This document shows, one piece after another, positions 44,994 through 53,100 of a stretch of 64,000 bases of DNA (its first letter is position 1; each line of letters begins with the position of its first letter). This stretch comes from Propionivibrio hellwigii (GTDB taxonomy: Bacteria; Pseudomonadota; Gammaproteobacteria; Burkholderiales; Rhodocyclaceae). The notes under the pieces are model-generated. The model did no database searches and was not told where the DNA came from. It was given only the letters and a program-made list of their open reading frames with translations. Position numbers and translations under genes: made by a program. The DNA lies in contig NZ_JBEUWX010000003.1 in NCBI RefSeq assembly GCF_041770905.1, positions 248,001 through 312,000 of the forward strand. The letters are read 5' to 3'.

Positions 44994-45548
44994 TCAGACA
45001 AACAGGATGATCATTTCGAGCGCCAGAATGATGACCAGCGGCGAAAGATCGATACCGCCAATCGGCGGCAGAAAACGCCGAATCGGCGCCAGCAATGGCC
45101 GCGTCAGCTGGCTCACCGGCAAGGCGATCCGCGACGGCACCTCGAACCAGGAAAAGATGATGCGCAGAATCAGCGCGGCGATCAGTAAATGGGCGCAGAG
45201 GCGCAAGGTCGAGCGCAGCGCCTGCCCCAGCAGGAAAACAATGGGGGTGTAGGGTGTCTCTAGCACATCGCCATAGGCGGACCCCAGCGCAGCAAAAAGA
45301 AGCACCGCGAGCAACGGCAGCATCTGCACCAGATAGGCCGCCAGCAAGGAAGCGCTGTCGAGGCCGAAAACACTGGGCACAACACGGCGCAACGGCCGCA
45401 CCAGCCAGTGCGTCGCGGCATTCACGAACACGCCGAGCGGATTGACGAAGGACACCCGGAAGGTCTGCATGAAAAAGCGCAGCAGCAGGATCAGCGAGAG
45501 CAGGCCGGCCAGCGAATCGAGTAGGAAAAGGAATGCACGCGCCAACAT
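44994..45548 (-). CDS. yggT: YggT family membrane protein
   Basis: 184 residues with about four membrane helices in two similar halves. The conserved YGGT motif occurs twice: LRFFMQTFRVSFVNPLGVFV near residue 23 and LRIIFSWFEVPSRIALPVS near 125, each followed by a PLRR or PIRR segment (RPLRRVVP, APIRRFLPP). The second half ends DLSPLVIILALEMIILFV. Related proteins influence osmotic tolerance and cell division or plastid nucleoid organisation in other organisms; function here unknown. Cotranscribed with proC, 25 bp downstream of it. Confidence 0.92.
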   Translation of the reverse strand: MLARAFLFLLDSLAGLLSLILLLRFFMQTFRVSFVNPLGVFVNAATHWLVRPLRRVVPSVFGLDSASLLAAYLVQMLPLLAVLLFAALGSAYGDVLETPYTPIVFLLGQALRSTLRLCAHLLIAALILRIIFSWFEVPSRIALPVSQLTRPLLAPIRRFLPPIGGIDLSPLVIILALEMIILFV

Positions 45549-45573
45549 AAATTATTCTCCTGGACTCAATCGC

Positions 45574-46416
45574 CTATGTGGCGGACGGATCGCCCGGCTT
45601 CTGCGCACGGTCGCCCAGCTGTTCGCCGAGAACGCGGCTTTGCGCGCAGGCTGCCTGCGCACCGGCAATGATCCCCGCTTTGACACCACGCGCTTCCATG
45701 ACCTTGAGCGCCGCTTCGGTTGTCCCGCCCTTTGACGTGACCCGTTCACGCAGGATGGCTGCGTCATCCCCGGACTGTGCAGCCAGTTGCGCCGCGCCGA
45801 GCACGGTCTTCAGCGCCAGTTGCCGTGCCTGCGCTGAGGTAAAGCCGAGTTCCCCGGCCGCCGCCTGCATCGCTTCGATCAAGAGAAAAACGTACGCGGG
45901 GCCGCTGCCGGAAATCGCCGTCACCGCGTCGAGCTGGGCTTCATCGGCGACCCACAGGGTACTGCCTGCGGCTTGCAGAATACGTTCCGCCATTTGCCGC
46001 CCCGCATCCGGCACTTCGGGCAATGCGAACAGGCCGGACATACCGGCCCCGATCAGCGCCGGCGTATTCGGCATGGCGCGCACCAAATGCCGGTACCCAC
46101 CCAGCCAGCCTGAGATGTCGGCCAGATGCAGCCCGGCGGCGATGCTGATGATCAGTTGTTCCCGAACACGCCCCTTCAGCAGCGCGCAGACTTCGCGCAT
46201 CTGCTGCGGTTTAACCGCCAGCACAAGCACATCACCGGCAAGCGCTTCGCCATCCGGCGTAGCATGGCAACGCACGCCAAAGCGCTGCTGCAGGCGCATG
46301 CGTGCCGCTTCGCTAATCTCGACCACCGCAATATCGTCCGCCCGCGCTTCTTTACCGAGCAGCCCGCCGATCAGCGCAGTCGCCATGTTGCCGCCGCCAA
46401 GGAAGGTTACTTTCAT
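45574..46416 (-). CDS. proC: Pyrroline-5-carboxylate reductase
   Basis: Last step of proline synthesis. 280 residues from ATG 46416 (MKVTFLGGGNMATALIGGLL), with the dinucleotide loop GGGNMA, the AVKPQQM segment, RAMPNTPALIGAG, and the C-terminal signature ISGSGPAYVFLLIEAM ... VTSKGGTTEAALKVME. Longer readings overlap yggS and lack conservation. Lies between yggS (13 bp) and yggT, the standard order. Confidence 0.96.
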   Translation of the reverse strand: MKVTFLGGGNMATALIGGLLGKEARADDIAVVEISEAARMRLQQRFGVRCHATPDGEALAGDVLVLAVKPQQMREVCALLKGRVREQLIISIAAGLHLADISGWLGGYRHLVRAMPNTPALIGAGMSGLFALPEVPDAGRQMAERILQAAGSTLWVADEAQLDAVTAISGSGPAYVFLLIEAMQAAAGELGFTSAQARQLALKTVLGAAQLAAQSGDDAAILRERVTSKGGTTEAALKVMEARGVKAGIIAGAQAACAQSRVLGEQLGDRAQKPGDPSAT

Positions 46417-46429
46417 TCCCCGTCCTTTC

Positions 46430-47125
46430 TCATGCTCCCGCCTTGCTTCTTTCTCCGAAAATCGCCGTACCGACACGCACCAGCGTGGCGCCCTCGGCAA
46501 TCGCCGCCTCCAGATCGTGCGACATGCCCATCGACAGCGTATCGATCGCCAGGCCATCCGCCCGCAGGCGTTCAAAAAGTTCACGCACCGGCCGCAAAGC
46601 CCGCCGCTGCGCCTCGTAATCCGGGTTCGGCGCCGGAATCGCCATCAGCCCGCGCAACCGCAGTCGCGGCAGCCGCGCAATCTGCATCATCAACGCGCCG
46701 GCGGCATCCAGAGGGACGCCATGTTTGCTGGCCTCATTGCTGACATTGACCTGAACGCAGACCTGCAGGGGCGGCAGCGCTTCCGGGCGTTGCTCGGCAA
46801 GCCGTTCGGCGATTTTCAGACGATCGACCGAATGCACCCAGGCAAACGTTTCAGCCACGGCACGCGTCTTGTTGCTTTGCAGGGGGCCGATAAAATGCCA
46901 CTCCAGCCCAAGCCCCGACAGTTCCGTCGCTTTGCCGACGCCTTCCTGTACGTAATTTTCTCCGAAGCGTCGCTGGCCCGCAGCCGCGGCAGCACGCACA
47001 GACTCGGCCGGCCAGGTTTTGCTGACAGCCAGCAGCGTGATGTCATCGGGATTGCGGCAGGATTGCCGCGCCGCTGATGCAATTCGCGTATGGATAGCTT
47101 GCAGGTTGGCAGTAATTGTAGTCAT
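46430..47125 (-). CDS. yggS: PLP homeostasis protein (YggS/PROSC family)
   Basis: 231-residue PLP-binding single-domain protein maintaining pyridoxal phosphate and amino-acid balance. The PLP lysine is in LLAVSKTWPAESV (near 35); other family segments are FGENYVQEGVGK, WHFIGPLQSNK, VNVSNEASKHGV and SMGMSHDLEAAIAEGATLVR. Start at ATG 47125. First gene of the yggS-proC-yggT-yggU unit, divergent from pilT with 65 bp between starts. Confidence 0.95.
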   Translation of the reverse strand: MTTITANLQAIHTRIASAARQSCRNPDDITLLAVSKTWPAESVRAAAAAGQRRFGENYVQEGVGKATELSGLGLEWHFIGPLQSNKTRAVAETFAWVHSVDRLKIAERLAEQRPEALPPLQVCVQVNVSNEASKHGVPLDAAGALMMQIARLPRLRLRGLMAIPAPNPDYEAQRRALRPVRELFERLRADGLAIDTLSMGMSHDLEAAIAEGATLVRVGTAIFGERSKAGA

Positions 47126-47128
47126 AAT
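47099..47128 (+). promoter_or_regulatory. Possible pilT promoter
   Basis: TTGCAG (47099-47104) and CATAAT (47123-47128) are separated by 18 bp, about 62 bp before the pilT start. The -10 box overlaps the yggS start codon on the other strand, so the divergent promoters would interlock. Confidence 0.4.
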
Positions 47129-47150
47129 CGGGAATATGCCGAATGCGGGA

Positions 47151-47159
47151 AGTATAGCA
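47151..47159 (-). promoter_or_regulatory. Possible extended -10 promoter of yggS-proC
   Basis: On the minus strand TGCTATACT is an extended -10 element 26 bp before the yggS start codon. No good -35 box. Confidence 0.4.
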
Positions 47160-47190
47160 CTGCACCCGATCACTACCGAGGACGAAACCG

Positions 47191-48237
47191 ATGGACATTA
47201 CTGAACTGCTGGCCTTCAGCGTCAAGAACAAGGCCTCCGACCTGCACCTTTCTTCCGGGCTGCCGCCGATGATCCGCGTACATGGCGATGTGCGCCGCAT
47301 CAACCTGCCGGCTATGGCGCACGAAGAAGTGCACTCGATGGTCTATGACATTATGAGTGATGCGCAGCGCAAAACCTACGAAGAGCATCTCGAGTGCGAC
47401 TTTTCCTTCGAAATCCCCAATCTGGCGCGTTTCCGGGTTAACGCTTTTGTGCAGAACCGCGGGGCAGGGGCGGTGTTCCGGACCATTCCATCCAAGGTGA
47501 TGACGCTCGAAGAGCTCAACTGCCCCAAGGTATTCAAGGATATTTCCGAATATCCGCGCGGCGTCGTACTAGTCACCGGGCCGACGGGTTCGGGAAAATC
47601 GACGACGCTGGCGGCAATGGTCAATCACATCAACGAAAACGAGCACGCCCATATTCTGACCATCGAAGACCCGATCGAATTCGTGCACGAATCGAAGAAA
47701 TGCCTGATCAACCAGCGTGAGGTCGGGCCGCAGACGCATTCTTTTGCCAACGCCTTGCGTTCGGCGCTGCGTGAAGACCCGGACGTTATTCTCGTCGGCG
47801 AAATGCGCGATCTCGAAACGATCCGCCTGGCAATGACCGCAGCAGAAACCGGCCACCTGGTGTTCGGCACCCTGCACACGTCGAGCGCGGCAAAAACCAT
47901 CGACCGGGTCATTGATGTCTTCCCTGCCGAAGAAAAGGAAATGGTGCGCGCCATGCTTTCCGAATCACTACGCGCCGTCATCTCCCAGACTCTGCTCAAG
48001 ACCAAGGACGGGCAAGGGCGTGTGGCGGCGCACGAGATCATGATCGGCACGCCGGCCATCCGCAACCTGATCCGCGAAAACAAGGTGGCGCAGATGTATT
48101 CGGCCATCCAGACCGGTGCGCAGCTGGGTATGCAGACACTCGACCAGTGCCTGATTAACCTCGTCCGCCGCAACATCGTTTCTGCCTCCGAAGCGCGCAG
48201 CCGCGCTGCGAACAAGGATAGCTTCCCCGGCGCCTGA
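47191..48237 (+). CDS. pilT: Type IV pilus retraction ATPase PilT
   Basis: Hexameric ATPase powering pilus retraction and twitching. 348 residues. N-terminal PAS-like domain with SDLHLSSGLPPMIRVHGDV, Walker A GPTGSGKST (about 130-138), Asp box and Walker B ILVGEMRDLETIRLA, His box GHLVFGTLHTSSAAKTIDR, and the C-terminal AIRNLIRENK motif needed for retraction. GAGGA lies seven bases before the ATG. Followed by pilU after 34 bp. Confidence 0.97.
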   Translation: MDITELLAFSVKNKASDLHLSSGLPPMIRVHGDVRRINLPAMAHEEVHSMVYDIMSDAQRKTYEEHLECDFSFEIPNLARFRVNAFVQNRGAGAVFRTIPSKVMTLEELNCPKVFKDISEYPRGVVLVTGPTGSGKSTTLAAMVNHINENEHAHILTIEDPIEFVHESKKCLINQREVGPQTHSFANALRSALREDPDVILVGEMRDLETIRLAMTAAETGHLVFGTLHTSSAAKTIDRVIDVFPAEEKEMVRAMLSESLRAVISQTLLKTKDGQGRVAAHEIMIGTPAIRNLIRENKVAQMYSAIQTGAQLGMQTLDQCLINLVRRNIVSASEARSRAANKDSFPGA

Positions 48238-48271
48238 TTTTTGCTGCGCCTGAACGGAAAGGAATCATCAT

Positions 48272-49408
48272 ATGGAACGCGATCAAGCACTCAAATTTAT
48301 GCAGGATCTGCTGCGCCTGATGGTGCAGAAAAACGGCTCCGACCTTTTTATCACCGCCAATTTTCCGCCCGCTATCAAGGTTGACGGGAAAGTCATGCCG
48401 GTCTCCAACCAATTGCTTTCGTCCCAGCACACCGCCGATCTGGCGCGCTCGATCATGAACGATCGCCAGGCCGCCGAATTTGAGGCGACAAATGAATGCA
48501 ACTTTGCCATTTCCCCTTCCGGCATCGGTCGCTTCCGCGTCAATGCGCTGATGCAGCAGGGCTGCGTCGCCATTGTCTGCCGGACGATCAATATGAAAAT
48601 TCCCACGATCGATGGCTTGGGGCTGCCGCCGATCATCAAAGATATCGGCATGACCAAGCGGGGTCTGGTAATCTTCGTTGGCGGCACCGGCACCGGTAAG
48701 ACGACATCACTGGCGGCACTCGTCGACCACCGTAACATCAATAGCCACGGCCACATCATCACGGTCGAAGATCCGATCGAATTCGTACACGACCATAAAA
48801 ACTGCATCGTCACGCAGCGCGAAGTCGGCGTCGATACCGACTCCTGGGAAATCGCCCTGAAAAATTCGCTGCGTCAGGCGCCTGATGTCATCCTGATGGG
48901 TGAAATCCGCGACCGCAACACCATGGATTACGCCATCGCCTTTGCTGAAACCGGGCACCTGTGCCTTGCCACCCTGCACGCCAACAGCACCAACCAAGCC
49001 ATCGACCGGATCATCAACTTTTTCCCTGAAGAGCGCCGCCAGCAACTGCTGATGGATCTCTCGCTCAACCTGCGGGCCATGATTTCGCAGCGCCTGCTAC
49101 CGCGCAAGAACAGCAAAGGGCGCATTCCGGCCATCGAGATCATGCTCAACTCGCCGCTGATCGCCGATCTTATTTTCAAGGGCGAAGTCCATGAAATCAA
49201 GGAGGTCATGAAGCGCTCACGCGAGCTGGGCATGCAGACCTTCGACCAGTCGTTGTTCGACCTGTACGAAGCGGACCTGATTACCTATGAGGACGCCCTG
49301 CGCAACGCCGACTCGGTCAATGACCTGCGCCTGCAAATCAAACTGCATGGCAAACGCGCCAAAGACCGCGATTTGAACGCCGGCATCGACCATCTCGAGG
49401 TCGTATAA
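48272..49408 (+). CDS. pilU: PilT-dependent accessory retraction ATPase PilU
   Basis: 378 residues. Walker A reads GGTGTGKTT (near 131-139), Walker B LMGEIRDRNTMDYA, and the His box GHLCLATLHANSTNQAIDR; the C-terminus carries a longer tail (LRLQIKLHGKRAKDRDLNAG) than PilT, as in PilU. A good AAGGAA ribosome binding site precedes the ATG. Operon with pilT; PilU needs PilT to support retraction under load. A terminator follows about 210 bp downstream. Confidence 0.96.
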   Translation: MERDQALKFMQDLLRLMVQKNGSDLFITANFPPAIKVDGKVMPVSNQLLSSQHTADLARSIMNDRQAAEFEATNECNFAISPSGIGRFRVNALMQQGCVAIVCRTINMKIPTIDGLGLPPIIKDIGMTKRGLVIFVGGTGTGKTTSLAALVDHRNINSHGHIITVEDPIEFVHDHKNCIVTQREVGVDTDSWEIALKNSLRQAPDVILMGEIRDRNTMDYAIAFAETGHLCLATLHANSTNQAIDRIINFFPEERRQQLLMDLSLNLRAMISQRLLPRKNSKGRIPAIEIMLNSPLIADLIFKGEVHEIKEVMKRSRELGMQTFDQSLFDLYEADLITYEDALRNADSVNDLRLQIKLHGKRAKDRDLNAGIDHLEVV

Positions 49409-50195
49409 AAGCAGCGCCTTTCGTCGGCATCTATCGCCACTTCTGGCATCCCTGATATTCCGCGTATCCCGCGATTTTAGGGTGTGATTGCGCCGATTGT
49501 CGCTGTATGCGGCTAGCCGTATGGCGGCGCATGGCGACTTACGCCGTCGTGCGGCCCATTAACCTACTACGCGACATTGTGGAAGGCATACCGCCGCAAA
49601 CGCGCGGCGGTTATGCGGCCTGGCCGCTTTTTCCGTTTTTTCGTTTTTTGTGCCTGCATATAACCTAAATCCATAAGCTGCACCCACGGCCTGCGTGTCT
49701 ACCCGATCCGCTGATTCCCTGAATCAGTGCGTTAATCTCTCCCGAAGCCAACGTATCGCGGTGTCGGGTATGTACTGCCCATAAAAACCACAGTCGCCAT
49801 AGTGACTTTTCAGGCGTTGTCGCCTAAAATTCATTCCCGAATATCAGCTTTATATTCTGGAATTGCAGCTATATTGAGCAATTGGGCAAAAACGTATTGA
49901 CTTTGCCTGTTTCCGCATTTCCCTGTTTCGTCAGAGGGCACATGGTCATCTCGATATCATGGTTGCGCCTAGGTCATTCGGGTCAAACACACTGCATGGG
50001 CACGCCGGACGACAATCACCGGTTCGCGTTCCCCGCATTCGGCGTACCAGATGGTTCGCGTCTGCCGCTTTGTTCCTTTTCTGGTTCTCCTGCTATTTCC
50101 TGCCCTCTTTCGGCACTTCATTTCTTCGCTACCCGCCGCCAACCAAGGTTTGATTCCAGCAGCGGGATTTCCATTGCTTACTCGGGATTCTCATC
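49409..50195. other. 787-bp gap between pilU and the PFOR gene
   Basis: No supported gene. It contains the perfect palindrome CGGCTAGCCG (49509-49518), the hairpin CCGCCG/CGGCGG at 49591-49610, the terminator at 49615-49632, and AT-rich stretches near 49640-49690 and 49830-49890 that could hold promoters. No convincing FNR box, sigma-54 site or paired -35/-10 boxes were found before the PFOR gene. A 105-codon open frame here is rejected. Confidence 0.5.
49615..49632 (+). terminator. Terminator downstream of pilTU
   Basis: GCGGC (49615-49619) pairs with GCCGC (49623-49627) around a three-base loop, followed by TTTTTCCGTTTTTT. A second hairpin lies just upstream (CCGCCG at 49591 with CGGCGG at 49605). 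Confidence 0.65.
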
Positions 50196-53100
50196 ATGAA
50201 AACAAAGAAGGTGAAATACCCTGGAATTTCCACCGTCATCAACGGCAATGGTGCGGTCGCCCACGTTATGAGCCACGTCTGCGGCGGCGTCATCGGTTAC
50301 CCGATCACGCCGTCGACGGAAATTTCCGAAATTTACGAAGCCTTTCGCGCCGAAGGCGGCGTCAACGTCTGGGGCAAGCATCCCTTTTTCTTTGAGCCGG
50401 AAGGGGAGCACTCGGCGCAAAGCGGCGCACTGGGCGCACAATTGACCGGCGGCCAGTACATTTCCAATGCCTCATCCAGCCAGGGCATCTTGTATGCGCT
50501 CGAATCGCATTATGTGACCGTCGGTAAAAAAGTCGGCGGTTTCGTTCTGCAAGTCGCGGCGCGCGTCGTCTCCAAGCACTCGCTCAACGTCATGGCCGGT
50601 CACGATGATGTCTATGCCCTGCTCTCTTCTGGCTACACCATCCTGTTCGGCGCCAACCCGCAGGAAGCCACCGATCTGGCGGCAATTGCCTATCGCGTTT
50701 CGGCGTTATCGCTGATTCCGGTCGCCAACGCCATGGACGGTTTCGCCACCAGCCACATGATGAGCGAAGCGCGCCTGCCGGAACCGGAACTCCTGCGCGA
50801 ATACCTGGGCGATCCCGCCGGCCGCATTCCCTGTCCAACACTGGCGCAGGAAGTGCTCTACGGCGCCAAAGGGCGGGTCCATCAACTGAACGGCTACCTG
50901 TCCCGGCATGAAAGCGAGCTGACGCCAACCGACCTGGCAGCCCTGAAAAAATTCCTCGACGGCAACGCCGCCAAAATCGAGAAGGACAACGACGGCAAGC
51001 TGCTTACCAAGACTTTGCCCTGGCTGCCAGCAGCGCTGCACGGCGCATGGAAGCGCCAGTGGCGCAATGCCTTCGAGAAAGGCACGCGCCAGCGCGTGCC
51101 GGCACTCGTCGACGTCAACAATCCGGGGATGACCGGCCCGGTGCAGAACCAGCCCGACTTCCAGGCCGGCGCCGCCGACCATCGCACGCATTTCGCCAGC
51201 GCCGTTCCCGCCCTGGTGCGCCAAGCCATGGCCGAATATACGGCGCTGACCGGCCGCACCTATGCGCCGGTACACACCTTCATGTGCGAAGACGCCGATT
51301 TCGTCATGGTCGGTCTCGGCTCGGTGTGCGACGATGTTGAAGCCGTTGTCGAGCATCTACGCGCGCAGGGTAAAAAGGTCGGGCTCGTCGCGATCAAGCT
51401 CCTGCAACCCTTCCCGGAAGCCGAAGTCGCAGCCGCGCTGGCCGGCAAGCAGGCAGTCACAGTGCTGGAGCGTTCCGAGCAGACGGCACTGACTACCTTA
51501 GTGACGCAGGCCCTGTTCAAGGCACGCGAGAACGGAGAACAACGCCGCGCAGCCCACAACCGGACGCGGCATGCCGACATACCGGCCATTGAGGCAATCC
51601 CGGCGCTGACCACAGCGATCTTCGGCCTTGGCGGCCACGACCTGCAACCGCGCCACCTGATCGCCGCCTTCAAAGCCATGGAAACCGGCAAGAATGCGCC
51701 GCTCATCTATCTCGGCTCCCAATTCTTTTCGAAGAATCCAGAACCGCATCTGGTCGAATTACAGCAGCGCATGCAGGCCGCCTATCCGGAAACCGAGTGG
51801 ATGGCGCTCGATAGCGAAGCCAACCCGCGATTGCTGCCGGATACCGCTTTCCGCGTGCGCTTCCACTCGGTCGGCGGCTACGGCACCATTGCCTCAGGCA
51901 AGTTGCTGACCGACATCCTCGCCGGCGTGCTCGAAATGAATTCGAAGTCGGCGCCGAAATACGGTTCGGAAAAAAGCGGCGCGCCGACCAACTACTACAT
52001 CACGCTCAGCCCCGCGCCGATCAAAATCACCAACGCCGAACTGGAAGACGTCGAAGTCGTCATTTCGCCCGACCACCGCTCCTTTGTGCATACCAACCCG
52101 CTGAAAGGGCTGGCCGAAGGCGGCACGTTTATCCTGCAATCCTCAGGCACGCCGGAGCAGGTCTGGGCTGAACTGCCGCCGCAGGCGCGCAAGACGATCC
52201 GTGAAAAGAAGATCAACTTTTTCATCATCGACGCCTTCGCCGTCGCCAGGCGCAATGCGCCGACGCCCGAACTGGCCACACGCATGATGGGCATCGCCTT
52301 CATCGGCGCCGTTGCCGGCCATGTCAAGGAAGTCGCCGGCCATGCCTCGCCGGAAGCCATGCGCACTAAGATACGCAACCAGATCGCCAAGAAATTCGGC
52401 GCCAAGGGCGAAGCCGTCGTCGAAAGCAACATGCAGGTCATCCGCGAAGGCATGGCAGCAACACAGCGTGTCGACTACGCGCAGGCCGCTTTCCTCGCAA
52501 TCGACGCCAAGCCGGCGCCGATCCCCTTGCGCAACGTCTCGCTTTCGGCTTCGCTTTGCCAGCCAGAGGGCAGCGCACCCTGCGGCATGTTTGACCGTGA
52601 TTACTTCAATGACATCGTTGCCACGCCCTTCAAACAAGGCACCATCGGCGAAGCGCCCGTTCTGCCCGGCACAGGGCTGTTCATGCCGGCCGGCAGTGCA
52701 GGCGCGAAAGACAAAGGGCTGTTCCGCCGTACCGCGCCGCTGTTCAGCCCGGATGCCTGCACTGGCTGTATGGAATGCGCGCTGGTCTGTCCCGATGCTG
52801 CCATTCCCAATTCGGTCCACGACATCCATCAACTGCTGCTGACCGGCATTGCCCAACTCGAGATCGCCGAAACGCAGCGCGATGCCCTACGCGCCCAGAT
52901 CGTCCCGATGACCGAGGGTATCCGTGAGGTTTACCGCCAATCCCGCGACACGCGCGCCTTCCATGAAGTCGTTGCTGAGGTTGCCTCCCGCCTGCCGATC
53001 CGGCAGGCCAGCCTGCTGGTCAACTTCAGCAAGCTGGTCGAAATCCTCGCTGTCTATCCGGTGGCCAGAACCCGCCCATTCTTCGATGCCATGGAAAAAA

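Noticed and set aside
49882..50199. A 105-codon plus-strand frame before the PFOR gene.
   Set aside because: It starts with poor context, has no recognisable motif and non-coding-like composition, and overlaps the PFOR start.
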